DNA of 64,000 bases, taken from Metabacillus indicus LMG 22858. GTDB taxonomy: Bacteria > Bacillota > Bacilli > Bacillales > Bacillaceae. Numbering within the stretch: position 1 is the stretch's first letter; the number at the start of each line of letters is the position of its first letter. The translations under genes were made by a program, and so were the position numbers. Shown in pieces: positions 24,614 to 33,973 of this stretch. Below the pieces are notes generated by a model. It saw nothing but the letters and a program-made list of their open reading frames with translations, ran no database searches and was not told where the DNA came from. Location: positions 248,001 through 312,000 of the forward strand of contig NZ_JGVU02000001.1 in assembly GCF_000708755.2 (NCBI RefSeq), given 5' to 3'.

Positions 24614-25030
24614 ATGCTCTACATATGGACGATTGAAAAAATTATTGAATCAGAGTTAAAAGAATTAAAGATTTATATCGACTATGAATTTGACAATCAG
24701 CTGCCTGCCCCTATGAGCTACAACATTTCAACCAGGACGCTTAAATTTAATTACCTGCAGATAAACGGATACAGAGGAAAGATACGAGTAAGAGAAACCG
24801 ATGAGGACTTTGTCAGACTGATTCTTTATCATACTGTCGGGTACTATCTTGATTATCAGAAAAACAAGCATGACATCCGGACGCTCGTTTATGGCGGGGA
24901 TGAGGAAAAGCAGGAGCTCTTGTCCCAAATTGAAAGAAATGCCTGGGAGTATGGCAGAAGCCTTGTGCCTGAGCGTTTGCTCGACTCTTACGATAAGATG
25001 AGGGAGCTTGACAGTTTGCTTGTTAAATAA
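24614..25030 (+). CDS. Hypothetical protein resembling a degenerate zinc metallopeptidase
   Basis: 138 residues from ATG 24614 (AAGGGAG eight bases upstream). I do not recognise a named family. The arrangement resembles small gluzincin-type proteins: a beta region (TRTLKFNYLQINGYRGKIRV), then a helix LILYHTVGYYLDYQ where an HExxH would be expected, and a later helix ERNAWEYGRSLVP where the third ligand glutamate often sits. The motif is HTVGY instead of HExxH, so the protein, if related, would be non-catalytic. It has no signal peptide and ends at a bidirectional terminator. Confidence 0.65.
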   Translation: MLYIWTIEKIIESELKELKIYIDYEFDNQLPAPMSYNISTRTLKFNYLQINGYRGKIRVRETDEDFVRLILYHTVGYYLDYQKNKHDIRTLVYGGDEEKQELLSQIERNAWEYGRSLVPERLLDSYDKMRELDSLLVK

Positions 25031-25037
25031 TGAAGAA

Positions 25038-25072
25038 GAAACGGCCATTCCTTTTTAGGATGGCCGTTTCTG
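25038..25072. terminator. Bidirectional intrinsic terminator
   Basis: AAACGGCCATTCC and GGATGGCCGTTT pair around a short T-rich loop between converging genes. Confidence 0.85.
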
Positions 25073-25075
25073 TTT

Positions 25076-26101
25076 TCAGAGTTTTAGTTTCATTGACCAT
25101 TTCTGCAGCAGTTCCTTTTCTTTCTCTCTTGAGATTCCTGCTTTCAGATCGGAAGGTTCCCGGTTCTTTTCCCAGTGATATACATCGCGGATGGTCTCAG
25201 CGAGTGATCTGAACGTGAGACCGGCCCCGACGGCTTTTTCTATGCTGATCTCAAACGTCCCTTTCCAGGGTTCCTTTTCACCTTCCAGGGGAAAGTATTC
25301 TGGGATCCATAAAGGCATATCTGTCCAAGGTTTTATGTTGTTTTCAAGCAGGAATGCTTCGTCGGCCCATACGAAGTCCGTCGTGCTTGACGACACCGAT
25401 TTGCAGGTTTCGAGGATCTCTGCCATCGTCTCTTTTTGACCTGTGGCGTTGTAGGTGCCTGCCCTTCCCTGAAGAATCATATTGAAGACCCACGCAGCAA
25501 GATCTCTCACATCAATTATCTGCACGGGACGGTCCGGACGGCCGGGAACGATGGCCTGCCCTCCTTGTGAAACTCTTTGAACCCAATAAGGAAGCCTGTC
25601 TGTGTAATCGAACGGCCCGACAAGCTGTCCGGCTCTTACATTCAGCACCCGTCCTGGCCAGTGCTTTTCAGCCTCCTCTTCACTCAGTGCCTTCAACGCA
25701 CCATAATGTTCATACGGTGAAAGCGTTCTTTTCTCACTTTCCGCAAGCTTTTCATCGGAAATCGTCTGCAGCGGATAGTCTTCCTGAATACCTGCTGGAA
25801 TCCAGTCCCTGTAAACAGAAATGCTTGAGATGAAGGTGTAATGACCGATATCTCCGAGAACTTCTGCTGTTTTTCTGATATGATGCGGGGCAAAACCGGA
25901 CGTGTCAATGACAGCGTCCCAATTTCGGTTCTGAAGCGCCGTCATATCACCGTTTCTGTCCCCGGTCAGCTCCTCCAGCTCGGCAAAAAGGCCTTTGTTT
26001 GTGCCGCGGTTAAACAAGGTAACACTATAACCCCTTTTTAAAGCTTCTTCTGTAAAAGCTCTTCCGAGAAAACGTGTGCCGCCTAAAATCAAAATGTTCA
26101 T
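25076..26101 (-). CDS. NAD-dependent epimerase/dehydratase-family protein (extended SDR)
   Basis: 341 residues from ATG 26101, which has GGGAGG upstream; an ATG eight codons earlier includes that site. The Rossmann fold opens MNILILGGTRFLGRAFTEEA (GGxxFxG nucleotide-binding loop). The catalytic strand is YTFISSISVY, and YEHYGALKA supplies the Tyr-x-x-x-Lys pair. The later PGRPDRPVQIIDVRDLAAWV block is typical of RNA-binding/CSP41-like or isoflavone-reductase-like atypical SDRs. The substrate is unknown. It is monocistronic. Confidence 0.88.
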   Translation of the reverse strand: MNILILGGTRFLGRAFTEEALKRGYSVTLFNRGTNKGLFAELEELTGDRNGDMTALQNRNWDAVIDTSGFAPHHIRKTAEVLGDIGHYTFISSISVYRDWIPAGIQEDYPLQTISDEKLAESEKRTLSPYEHYGALKALSEEEAEKHWPGRVLNVRAGQLVGPFDYTDRLPYWVQRVSQGGQAIVPGRPDRPVQIIDVRDLAAWVFNMILQGRAGTYNATGQKETMAEILETCKSVSSSTTDFVWADEAFLLENNIKPWTDMPLWIPEYFPLEGEKEPWKGTFEISIEKAVGAGLTFRSLAETIRDVYHWEKNREPSDLKAGISREKEKELLQKWSMKLKL

Positions 26102-26249
26102 TAGATTCCCTCCCGTCATGTTCATACCATTCTCTGTTTATAACGATTACCCCTTTTAAAAAGATACGGGTAAATCAAATAAAGGAATTTATGGTTTTTA
26201 CAAGAAAGTATAAAAGATTATTCTCTTACAGAAGAGGGAGGTACAGCTA

Positions 26250-26750
26250 ATGCGTGACAGTCAATTGTTAAAAGGGTTTACTGCGGACCTTCAACAGTAT
26301 CCTGACCATAAACTAAGTGAAATTCCATCTGACGGAAGCTGGTCACTTGGACAGATGTATCAGCACCTTATTGAGGTTTCCATTGAGTATTTAGAGAACG
26401 CGGAGGCGTGTAAAAAAGCTGCAGCCGATCCTGATTTAGAAAAGTCTGATGGAGGCAAAGCTCTGTTTGAGAGAGGCGGTTTTCCTGCCATTAAAATAAA
26501 ACTGCCTGATCTGCCTGGAAATACGCCGAGCAATAGCCGCACAAAACAGGAGCTTTTGCAGGGGCTTCTTGAAATAGAGAAAAGAATGGAGCAGCAGGAA
26601 AAGAGTGCAGCGGAAACGAACCCTGCCTGCAAACAGCGTCATGGCGGGTTTGGCTGGCTGAATGCGAAGGAGTGGTATGAACTTGTTGACATGCACCTAC
26701 GCCATCATCTGAGGCAGAAAAAAGAGATTGAACAGAAAATTGGACTTTAA
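26250..26750 (+). CDS. DinB-family protein
   Basis: 166 residues forming a four-helix bundle. WSLGQMYQHLIEVSIEYL carries the first metal-ligand histidine (about 45), and the C-terminal EWYELVDMHLRHHLRQK supplies the HxxxH pair, the usual DinB metal site. Known relatives are thiol-dependent transferases (bacillithiol S-transferases) or are uncharacterised. GAGGGAGG lies ahead of the ATG. It is monocistronic with a terminator. Confidence 0.85.
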   Translation: MRDSQLLKGFTADLQQYPDHKLSEIPSDGSWSLGQMYQHLIEVSIEYLENAEACKKAAADPDLEKSDGGKALFERGGFPAIKIKLPDLPGNTPSNSRTKQELLQGLLEIEKRMEQQEKSAAETNPACKQRHGGFGWLNAKEWYELVDMHLRHHLRQKKEIEQKIGL

Positions 26751-26777
26751 TCATTGGATTAAGTTTACCTTCAACGT

Positions 26778-26806
26778 AAAAAGGACTGACTCAAGCAGTC
26801 CTTTTT
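26778..26806 (+). terminator. Intrinsic terminator of the DinB gene
   Basis: The stem AAAAAGGACTG / CAGTCCTTTTT is symmetric and may also end the small minus-strand gene at 26813. Confidence 0.9.
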
Positions 26807-26812
26807 CATTCC

Positions 26813-26941
26813 TTAGTACTCGATTTCGTCATAATCCTTCGGCTGCGGGACGGGCTGTCCATTTTCAACGCGGGTAATGTCTTTCACCGTTTCCATTTCT
26901 TCCTGTGATTGCGGTTGGTTATTTTTGTTTTCTTTTTTCAT
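26813..26941 (-). CDS. Small acidic hydrophilic protein (42 residues)
   Basis: A gene too short for usual ORF lists. It reads MKKENKNNQPQSQEEMETVK, then DITRVENGQPVPQPKDYDEI and EY before TAA. AAAGGAG sits seven bases before the ATG, and the terminator at 26778-26806 follows directly. The composition (Gln, Asn, Glu, Pro) suggests an unstructured, possibly spore-associated peptide, but I do not recognise a family. The clear ribosome binding site and terminator make it a real gene. Confidence 0.75.
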   Translation of the reverse strand: MKKENKNNQPQSQEEMETVKDITRVENGQPVPQPKDYDEIEY

Positions 26942-27053
26942 AAGAGGCTCCTTTCTAGAAATAATCAATCTGTATTTACTGTTTCTTTAGGTTTGAAAAA
27001 TATGCAGGGTTTATTGTTGAATTTGTCACTGAGTAACCGGGAGAGGTGTACAT

Positions 27054-27851
27054 ATGTCATCTGTAGTAACGAAAGAATTGGCCATCCTTCTTGAAAAATC
27101 GGAAATTGAGGCACTGGAATCGAGGCTTACAGCTATACGGAATACGGAAGGAAATCCAATGGATGTTGTGATAGAAAAGGCTGGAGGCACTGCAGCCTTT
27201 TCTGTGAAAAATATTCCCGGACCAGCCTATAATACTGTGAGAGGTGCGTCAGTCGAAACGCTGGATGACATTCTGCGTTTTTATGAAGAACGGGAAATTT
27301 CTCCAAGGTTTGAGGTAACTCCTGCTCAATCCTTACCAGAGCTATTTAGAAGCCTTTCAGCAAGAGGTTTTTCTCAAAGCGGTTTTCATACGGTGCTGTA
27401 TGGGGAAGCAAAGATTCTTTCAACCAGACCGGTATCGGAAATTAGTGTGCGCCCTCTTGAAGCCAGCGAATTTGATTTATTTGGGGAAATTTATACAAAA
27501 GGCTTTGGCATGCCTGAATTTTTAAAGCAGCCTGTAGCACAGAACAATCTGGTTCTTCATGGTCATGAGGACTGGCGGTTTTATCTGGCAAGTATGGATG
27601 GAAAAGCTGCCGGAATCGGTGTGCTGTTTATGAAAAAACGCATCGGTACGATGGCAGCCTCAGCTGTCCTGCCTGAATTCAGGAACCGCGGAGTGCACCG
27701 TGCATTGCTTGATGCAAGGATAGATGAAGCGAAACAGCATGGCTGCTCCATCATAGCCGGACAGGCCTCATTTGGAAGCGGCAGCCAGCGGAATATGGAA
27801 CGTGCCGGGATGAAAATTGCTTATACAAAGGCGATTTGGGATCCTTTATAA
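27054..27851 (+). CDS. GNAT-family N-acetyltransferase, two-domain
   Basis: 265 residues. The C-terminal half (about 130-265) holds the acetyltransferase core: ISVRPLEASEFDLFGEIYTK, AASAVLPEFRNRGVHRALLD as the cofactor loop (R-N-R-G-V-H) and GSQRNMERAGMKIAYTKAIW. The N-terminal 125 residues are a second, degenerate GNAT-like domain, an arrangement known in Bacillus proteins of this size. GGGAGAGGTG precedes the ATG. The HD-domain gene follows after a 23-base gap and is probably cotranscribed. Confidence 0.85.
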   Translation: MSSVVTKELAILLEKSEIEALESRLTAIRNTEGNPMDVVIEKAGGTAAFSVKNIPGPAYNTVRGASVETLDDILRFYEEREISPRFEVTPAQSLPELFRSLSARGFSQSGFHTVLYGEAKILSTRPVSEISVRPLEASEFDLFGEIYTKGFGMPEFLKQPVAQNNLVLHGHEDWRFYLASMDGKAAGIGVLFMKKRIGTMAASAVLPEFRNRGVHRALLDARIDEAKQHGCSIIAGQASFGSGSQRNMERAGMKIAYTKAIWDPL

Positions 27852-27874
27852 GGACGAAGCAAGGAGGTTTTGTG

Positions 27875-28873
27875 TTGCTGATTAAAGACAGTATTTACGG
27901 TGAAGTAATAATAGATGGTGTTTTAGAAGAACTGATTATGAGCGGACCTCTTCAACGGCTGAAGGGAATTCATCAGGGCGGGGCCGGATACCTTGTTAAT
28001 GAAAAATGGAATGTTACCCGCTATGATCATTCTGTAGGCGTTATGCTTTTAATCCGCATGCTCGGAGGCACTCTTGAGGAACAAATAGCAGGATTGCTGC
28101 ATGATGTTTCCTACACTGCGTTTTCGCATGTAGCAGACTATGTGTTTGAAAACAGGGATGAGGACTACCATGAGATCATTTTCCGCTCAGTAGTAGAAAG
28201 CTCGGAGATACCTTCTATTCTTGAAAAGTATCGGTTCGACTACAGAGACATCCTGCTGGATGACTCCCAGTGGCAGCTGCTCGAGCAGCCGGCACCGGAT
28301 CTCTGTGCAGATCGAATGGATTATACGTTGAGAGATATGTTTGAGTATGGTGTGATTTCTTCTGATGAAATCAACTGGTTTTTAGATAAAGTGACGCTTG
28401 CTGACGGGAAAATAGCTGTGAAGGATATCCAGTCAGCTGAATGGTTTGTGAAAACCTACTATCAGGAGGTCATCGATTTTTTTATGGACCCCCTGAACAT
28501 ATACGCTAATGACATTTTGTCCAGAGCGTTGAAAGCAGCCAAGTCAAAGGGTTTCATATCTCGTGATGATTTTCTGGATGAGGATGAAGAACTGATGTCA
28601 CAACTAAGGGCTGTAAATGACAGTGAAGTAAAAGAGCTCATTTCAAAACTGCACGATCATGTAAGAGTTATGGAAAATGAACTGGAATACGATCTGCACC
28701 AGAAAAACAAAGTCCGGATCATTGATCCCTTGACATATGATGGCGCAGATATCAGAAGAGCTTCCGTATTATCTGAAAAAGTGAAGACGATGACCTCTGA
28801 AGCGTTAAAGAAAGCTTTAAGCGGAGTGTATGTAAAAATCTTATCCGATAAAAAGGAGAGACATGCGACATGA
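27875..28873 (+). CDS. HD-domain phosphohydrolase (COG1078-like)
   Basis: 332 residues from TTG 27875, chosen because AAGGAGG lies seven bases upstream; longer starts overlap the previous gene and contain that site. The HD metal site is visible: RYDHSVGVMLL (about 47-57), LLHDVSYTAFSHVADY (about 70-85) and a late CADRMDYTLRD (about 145). This is the dNTPase/SAMHD1-like superfamily branch, typically acting on nucleotides, though the substrate here is unknown. Its stop overlaps the next start (ATGA), coupling it to the HAD phosphatase. Confidence 0.85.
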   Translation: MLIKDSIYGEVIIDGVLEELIMSGPLQRLKGIHQGGAGYLVNEKWNVTRYDHSVGVMLLIRMLGGTLEEQIAGLLHDVSYTAFSHVADYVFENRDEDYHEIIFRSVVESSEIPSILEKYRFDYRDILLDDSQWQLLEQPAPDLCADRMDYTLRDMFEYGVISSDEINWFLDKVTLADGKIAVKDIQSAEWFVKTYYQEVIDFFMDPLNIYANDILSRALKAAKSKGFISRDDFLDEDEELMSQLRAVNDSEVKELISKLHDHVRVMENELEYDLHQKNKVRIIDPLTYDGADIRRASVLSEKVKTMTSEALKKALSGVYVKILSDKKERHAT

Positions 28874-29535
28874 AACCAACGCTACTTTTATTCGACCTTG
28901 ACGGCACTCTTTCTGAACCTGGGGAAGGTATAACTAAATCAGTTCAATACGCCCTTTTAAAGATGGCAATCGATGAGACGGATTTAAAAAAGCTGGAGGG
29001 ATTTGTGGGCCCGCCTCTGCAGGTTTCATTTGCTGAGCATTATTCTTTTTCAGACCAGGAAGTAGAAAGAGCGGTCTCTTACTACAGGGAGCGATTTAAA
29101 GAAAAAGGCATGTTTGAAAATAAGGTATATGACGGCATTCCTGAACTTTTGAGCGCGCTAAAGCAAGCTGGGTACAAGTCAGCTGTTGCCACCTCTAAGC
29201 CGAGTGTATTTGCTGAAGAAATTCTGAGATTTTTTCAGATTGACCAATTCTTTGACCTTGTTGCCGGCAGCAGCCTTGACGGTACAGGAGCTTCAAAAAC
29301 TGAAATCATCCATTCTGTCATGAATCACTTTCCAGGAGTGCAGCAGGAAGATATGGTGATGATCGGGGATAGAAAACATGACATCATCGGTGCTGTTAAC
29401 ACAGGCATTCGCTCAATCGGCGTGACGTACGGATATGGATTAAAAGAAGAACTTGAGGAAGCACAAGCAGGCGTAATTGTTTCATCTGTACAGGAGCTAA
29501 GGGGGCTTCTTCTGAGGAATACTGTAAAGTTATAA
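28870..29535 (+). CDS. HAD-IA phosphatase, phosphoglycolate-phosphatase-like
   Basis: 221 residues. Motif I LLFDLDGTL holds the two catalytic aspartates, motif II is AVATSKPS, motif III Lys lies in GASKTEII, and motif IV is MIGDRKHDIIGA. The FVGPPLQVSF helical cap is typical of Gph/YfnB-like enzymes that dephosphorylate phosphoglycolate or nucleotides. The ATGA overlap with the HD-domain gene suggests a shared nucleotide-related role. Confidence 0.88.
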   Translation: MKPTLLLFDLDGTLSEPGEGITKSVQYALLKMAIDETDLKKLEGFVGPPLQVSFAEHYSFSDQEVERAVSYYRERFKEKGMFENKVYDGIPELLSALKQAGYKSAVATSKPSVFAEEILRFFQIDQFFDLVAGSSLDGTGASKTEIIHSVMNHFPGVQQEDMVMIGDRKHDIIGAVNTGIRSIGVTYGYGLKEELEEAQAGVIVSSVQELRGLLLRNTVKL

Positions 29536-29615
29536 AACGTATTTAATAATATTTCTTATTTTAAGGTTCATAGAGTGGCATTGTCTCTATGATATATCCA
29601 GAAATATCAATTGTT

Positions 29616-29651
29616 AAAAAAGCAGCGAACCAGGTAAAGGTTCGCTGCTTT
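29616..29651 (-). terminator. Intrinsic terminator of the P450 gene
   Basis: AAAGCAGCGAACC pairs with GGTTCGCTGCTTT; on the minus strand it is followed by a six-T run, immediately after the P450 stop. Confidence 0.9.
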
Positions 29652-29660
29652 CATCTTTCA

Positions 29661-32600
29661 TTAAGCTCCTGCCCAGACATCCTTTGCATAACGTCCGTCT
29701 TTTTCCATTAACTCCAGCCATGCGGAGGCTTCTTCTTCCGTCGTTTGATAAAAATACATGTAGCACTCTATCAAGGTTTGCTCAACATCCGGTGCCATTT
29801 TGCTTCCATCTCCGCAAATATATAAACGGCCTGCATCTTTCAGCAGAGGAAGAATGATGTCTGCATTTTCCGCCAGTCTGTGCTGTACGTATACTTTCTC
29901 ACTGCCGGAATGTCTTGAAAAGGCAGTATGGAGGGTGACAAGGCCATCTTGTTCTGCTTTTTCCAGTTCTTCCTGATATAAGAAATCATGCTCCGGGGTG
30001 CGGCAGCCGAAGAAGAGATGGGCCGCTCCCAGTGTTTCTCCTCTTTCTGTGAGACTGCGGCGGGTCTGGATAAAACCTCTGAAAGGTGCGACTCCCGTGC
30101 CGGGTCCAACCATAACGATCGGGGTGCCTGTTTTTTTGGGAAGCTGGAAGTTTGATTTAGGTGTTGAAATAAAGCACGCAATTTTATCTCCATTGGAACG
30201 GTGTGCAAGATAGTTTGATGCAATCCCTTTATATTCGCCATTTCCGCTCCGAGCGTCGCCTCTGACGACACTGACCGTGATGCTTGCTTCTCCCTTTTTA
30301 TGAAGGGGAGAGCTTGAAATGGAGTAGTATCTTGCCTTCAGTGCCGGGAGCAGCAGAAGGAATTTTTCAAACGGAATCTCACATGCAAGGTACTTTTCCG
30401 CCAGTTCAAGCATGGTGATCCGTTTTGCGAGTATTTCCGTTTTGTATATGTCGTCCTCAAGCAGTTTTTCAAGCTCGAAAACATGAGGAGGACATACTGT
30501 ATGGGCAGCGAGAGCACGGATTTGAGAACGTGTGGCAGGCTCCTGGAATTCTGCATAATTCGAGATGAGCTCCCTGAGTTTCACAGGCTTCTCTGCCGGA
30601 AGATGCACGGCTTTTCCAGGATCACCTGTCAGTTTCACATAGTCTTCACCGTTCAAGTTGAACCGTCTGAGCACACGTTCAACCAGAGCGTCCGGATTGA
30701 CCGGGAGAACTCCCAGATGGTCTCCCTCTTTATAGGTGATTCCCTCCGGGAGGACCAGCTCGATGTGTCTTGTATTTCTGCCGCTTTCCTCATGCTGGAG
30801 TTCGCCGTTTTTGCTCACTTCCGCTGTAAAAGCATGATGTGTGCGGGCGAGCGGGGTATCACTGACATCACTGACGACCTGCAGGGTGAGTGAGCTGCTG
30901 TCCTGCTCCTTTTGATCAAGTTCAATTGCCAGCCCTTTTGCAAGATTTGGCCAGAGAGCCTCAGTCCATTTCTCATAATCTCCTTCAAAGTCTTCGCTTG
31001 CATCCCCATGACCGGTTTCTGAAAGACGGCGGGCGCCTTTTTGCTGAAGCTGCTCATCTATAAAGTCAGGAATGCGCTGGTACGTAGTCGCCCAGTTGTG
31101 GTCTCCGCATCCGAAAACGGCATAGTTAACGCCGTTCAGTGTATCTTCCCCTGTTTCGTGAAGCCAGGAAACAAATTCATCTGCATTATCAGGAGGATTT
31201 CCGTTATAAGAAGCGGAGACAATGAGCACGGCCCCTTCAGCAGGAAGACCGCCTGCATACTCATTTAACGGAGCCGTTTTCGTATTAAAGCCGTGCTGAC
31301 GGCCAGTTTCAGCAAGTTCACGGGCGATTCCTTCAGCTGTTCCCATGTTAGACCCAAACAGGACAAGCAGGGGAGTACCATGTGCCGTTACAGCAGCGGG
31401 TGCAGCTTTATTTATTTCGGGCTTCGTTTCTTCTGCAGCTGTGGAGGCTGTAAAAGAAATACCCGGCTTTCGCGGAGCAACCCGAATGGTGAGCCCGTCC
31501 GGTTTGAGTGTGAGTGTTTCTTTGACGTCCAGCTGATATCCCTTATGATCGATAAAGTCAAAGTGCTGCAGAATCATTCCTAGCACCAGTGTAGCTTCGT
31601 GAAGGGCAAACTGCTGCCCGATGCATGCACGCTGTCCGTTCCCGAAAGGTTTATAGGCATGATACGGGATTGAAGAAGCATCCTCAAAACGTTCTGGTCT
31701 GAACTGCTCGGCATCATCTCCCCAAACGGAAGAATCCCTGTGAAGTTCCGGAACTAAAAGCGTGAAGACGTCATCTTTTTTAACTGTATATTTTCCATTC
31801 AGAGTGGTGTCCTGCTTGGCATAAACAGAAAATGCAGGGGCAGTCGGCCACAGGCGCAGAGCTTCATTAAGGACCATGCGGACATATTTCAATTTTTTTA
31901 CCTGCTTATAGTCCGGAATTTCGCTGCCAAGCACTTCATCTACTTCCTGCTGAGCCTTTTTTAAAACATTCGGATGGTTCATAAGATAGTAAATGGTGAA
32001 TGAAAGGAGGCCGCTTGTCGTTTCATGCCCCGCGATTAAAAACGTAATAATTTGATACCGGATGTTTTCATCATCCAGCGTTTCCCCGGTATAGGGATCA
32101 GTCCCTCTAAGCATATGGGAGAGCAGATCATCCTCGCCCTGATCGCCGTTTTGTTTGCGTTCCGCAATTAGTTCATCAACCAGGCCGAACATGTACTGAA
32201 TATCTTCATTAAATTGCTTCTTGGATTTAACCATCAGTTTATCATGGATGCCGAGACGCTGAGTCTGGTTCATGGCTTCATCGAGCGCCCTCACCATGCT
32301 GTCAACAAACGGGTGGGCGTTTTCCCTGTAAAAGCTGTTAAAGCGGTAATTAAATCCACAAAGGCCAATCGTATCAAGGGTTAAGCGGGTCATATCCTCA
32401 GGTACATCAATTTCCTCAGCAGGATTTAAACGTGCCCATTTTTGAATAAGCTGAGTGGCGATGTCAATCATCTTGGCATGGTAGCCTTTCATCGCCTGCT
32501 GGCTGAAGCTCGGGAGCAGAATGTTGTGCGCTTTTTTCCAATTCGGTTCGGCCGTTTCGCTTGTAAACAGGCCGTCGCCTCCGAATGCTTTTACTTTTTG

Positions 32601-32831
32601 GAGAGCGGGTCCAACCTTTTTATCAAAACGCGTCTCGTCGCAGATTTCTTCTGCAATGGCTGCACTCGACACAAACGTGCTCATGCGTCCGGGAAATTGA
32701 AACTGAAAAATCGGGCCAAGCTCCCTTGCAAGCTTCATGTAGGATTGGAGCGGTTTTTCTTTATTAATAACCGGCAGACTGCCGAGAGGTCCATAAGTCT
32801 TTGGCTGAGGAAGTTGAGCTGAGTTTGTCAT
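29661..32831 (-). CDS. cyp102A: CYP102A-type self-sufficient cytochrome P450/NADPH reductase (BM3-like)
   Basis: 1056 residues, the full length of P450 BM3. The heme domain (1-460) has the I-helix AGHETTSG with T271, the ExxR pair in LNEALRLWP (E323, R326) and [10 protein letters not shown] with heme-ligand C403. An FMN flavodoxin domain (about 485-640) begins [23 protein letters not shown] and NADPH domains follow (about 665-1056), with RYYSISSSP and [12 protein letters not shown]. Such enzymes hydroxylate medium- to long-chain fatty acids near the omega end, using NADPH with no separate partner. At the substrate-channel mouth R49 is conserved but the usual Tyr of BM3 (Y51) is F53; F89 over the heme (BM3 F87) is kept. 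GAGGTG precedes the ATG. The palindrome at 32863-32882 and the TetR gene upstream indicate BM3R1/FatR-type repression relieved by fatty acids. Confidence 0.97.
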   Translation of the reverse strand: MTNSAQLPQPKTYGPLGSLPVINKEKPLQSYMKLARELGPIFQFQFPGRMSTFVSSAAIAEEICDETRFDKKVGPALQKVKAFGGDGLFTSETAEPNWKKAHNILLPSFSQQAMKGYHAKMIDIATQLIQKWARLNPAEEIDVPEDMTRLTLDTIGLCGFNYRFNSFYRENAHPFVDSMVRALDEAMNQTQRLGIHDKLMVKSKKQFNEDIQYMFGLVDELIAERKQNGDQGEDDLLSHMLRGTDPYTGETLDDENIRYQIITFLIAGHETTSGLLSFTIYYLMNHPNVLKKAQQEVDEVLGSEIPDYKQVKKLKYVRMVLNEALRLWPTAPAFSVYAKQDTTLNGKYTVKKDDVFTLLVPELHRDSSVWGDDAEQFRPERFEDASSIPYHAYKPFGNGQRACIGQQFALHEATLVLGMILQHFDFIDHKGYQLDVKETLTLKPDGLTIRVAPRKPGISFTASTAAEETKPEINKAAPAAVTAHGTPLLVLFGSNMGTAEGIARELAETGRQHGFNTKTAPLNEYAGGLPAEGAVLIVSASYNGNPPDNADEFVSWLHETGEDTLNGVNYAVFGCGDHNWATTYQRIPDFIDEQLQQKGARRLSETGHGDASEDFEGDYEKWTEALWPNLAKGLAIELDQKEQDSSSLTLQVVSDVSDTPLARTHHAFTAEVSKNGELQHEESGRNTRHIELVLPEGITYKEGDHLGVLPVNPDALVERVLRRFNLNGEDYVKLTGDPGKAVHLPAEKPVKLRELISNYAEFQEPATRSQIRALAAHTVCPPHVFELEKLLEDDIYKTEILAKRITMLELAEKYLACEIPFEKFLLLLPALKARYYSISSSPLHKKGEASITVSVVRGDARSGNGEYKGIASNYLAHRSNGDKIACFISTPKSNFQLPKKTGTPIVMVGPGTGVAPFRGFIQTRRSLTERGETLGAAHLFFGCRTPEHDFLYQEELEKAEQDGLVTLHTAFSRHSGSEKVYVQHRLAENADIILPLLKDAGRLYICGDGSKMAPDVEQTLIECYMYFYQTTEEEASAWLELMEKDGRYAKDVWAGA

Positions 32832-32862
32832 TTACTAGCACCTCTTATTTTATAATGATTTG

Positions 32863-32882
32863 CGGAATGAACGTTCATTCCG
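32863..32882 (-). promoter_or_regulatory. Operator palindrome of the P450 gene
   Basis: CGGAATGAACGTTCATTCCG is a perfect 20-bp palindrome just upstream of an AT-rich -10-like TATAAA on the minus strand. Its form matches the operators described for BM3R1/FatR-type repressors, so binding by the adjacent TetR protein is strongly implied. Confidence 0.85.
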
Positions 32883-32909
32883 TTTAAAGGATGAGAAACA
32901 GATCATTTC

Positions 32910-33485
32910 TCATGCATGTAGCCGTACAGCGTCCCAAATGCTTTCTTCAACGTCTTCAATCAGCTTTGTTTCCGGTTCAATTTCTCCTATTTGGACCAGC
33001 CGCTGAAGTTCAAGAAAAGCTCCGTAAACGATGGCAATTAAAGCAGAGGAAGGGAGCTCCTTGATTTCTTTTTTCTCTTTACCCAAATCAAAAAAGGTCT
33101 TCAGAATATCCAGCAGACCCTGAAAGCACTGATGACTTACATCGTTTAAAAAATGTGCGCTGCTGTGTGTTTTAATGAAATAAAGTGCATGTGCTTCCTT
33201 TAATGTAAATTGGATCATGGATTGGAAAATGTGATGAAATTGATTCCTGACCGTCTCCTGATATGGAAATTCGTGCTGAAGAGTTTCGGTAAAAATTCCA
33301 ACATACTCCTGAAAAAGGCTGTTCCCAAGCACTTCTTTATTTTCAAAGTAACGGTAGATGGTGCCGGCTCCAACTCCTGCCGACGCTGCTATCATCGGAA
33401 CCGTAGTTGCATCAAATCCTCGTTCGGCAAAAAGAGCCAATGCGCCGGAGAGAATGCTGTCCCGTTTTGTACCTGCAGTTGCCAT
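32910..33485 (-). CDS. TetR-family repressor, BM3R1/FatR-like
   Basis: 191 residues from ATG 33485 (AAAGG eleven bases upstream); a frame reaching 33686 would overrun the operator and promoter. The helix-turn-helix is near the N-terminus: RDSILSGALALFAERGFDAT, then VPMIAASAGVGAGTIYRYFE (about 8-50). The ligand-binding half is helical and hydrophobic. BM3R1 and FatR repress P450 102 genes and release DNA on binding fatty acids or acyl-CoA. Gene order, regulator then P450 on the same strand, and the operator palindromes before both genes match that system. Confidence 0.92.
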   Translation of the reverse strand: MATAGTKRDSILSGALALFAERGFDATTVPMIAASAGVGAGTIYRYFENKEVLGNSLFQEYVGIFTETLQHEFPYQETVRNQFHHIFQSMIQFTLKEAHALYFIKTHSSAHFLNDVSHQCFQGLLDILKTFFDLGKEKKEIKELPSSALIAIVYGAFLELQRLVQIGEIEPETKLIEDVEESIWDAVRLHA

Positions 33486-33517
33486 AATTGATTCAGCCTT
33501 TCGTGGAATGGAATAAG

Positions 33518-33535
33518 GGAATGAATATTCATTCC
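33518..33535 (-). promoter_or_regulatory. Operator palindrome of the TetR gene
   Basis: GGAATGAATATTCATTCC is a perfect 18-bp palindrome, the same half-site (GGAATGAA) as the P450 operator. It sits 33 bases before the TetR start, indicating autorepression. Confidence 0.8.
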
Positions 33536-33973
33536 TCTGTAGTGTATACCCAGTAATAACCAATCTCAATCGCACGATTGACCTAATATCTGTGAAGATT
33601 TTGTTCAAACATTCGCACAGGAATCCGTTTGAAAGAGGATTTAGCGGCCATAAGTGATAATATATAAGCAAAAAAGATTGGGGCAAAATGGTTAAAGATG
33701 CTCAATTAAAATGAAAACAGATAAAATTCTGGCATAAATGGCTCATTTTAATGGTTTTTATGATGGAAATAGGATTTGAAGAGGGCAATCTAATAGCTGT
33801 TTATATTTTTTTAGACAGACTCCAAGGAGAAAAAGGTACTCAGCTGACTGCTGAAAATCTAATGATAGGTTGATCACCGTCATATCAATTTAATGACGGT
33901 TTTCTGTTTACCAAAATTTGATAGAAACGTATAATTTAATTAATAGAAGTTTTATAGATTATAGGGGGCATTA
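33536..33973. other. Intergenic region with a possible short gene fragment
   Basis: Most of the 438 bases hold no supported gene. A 36-codon plus-strand frame (33763-33873, MEIGFEEGNLIAVYIFLDRL then QGEKGTQLTAENLMIG) has no ribosome binding site but ends three bases before a terminator-like hairpin, so it may be the end of a decayed gene. No RNA gene was recognised. Confidence 0.35.
33876..33903 (+). terminator. Terminator-like hairpin in the intergenic region
   Basis: ACCGTCAT (33876-33883) pairs with ATGACGGT (33893-33900) and is followed by TTTTC. No upstream plus-strand gene is established. Confidence 0.6.

Noticed and set aside
29998-32822. Several plus-strand frames antisense to the P450 gene
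   Set aside because: Shadows of a high-confidence 1056-codon gene; no start signals or motifs.
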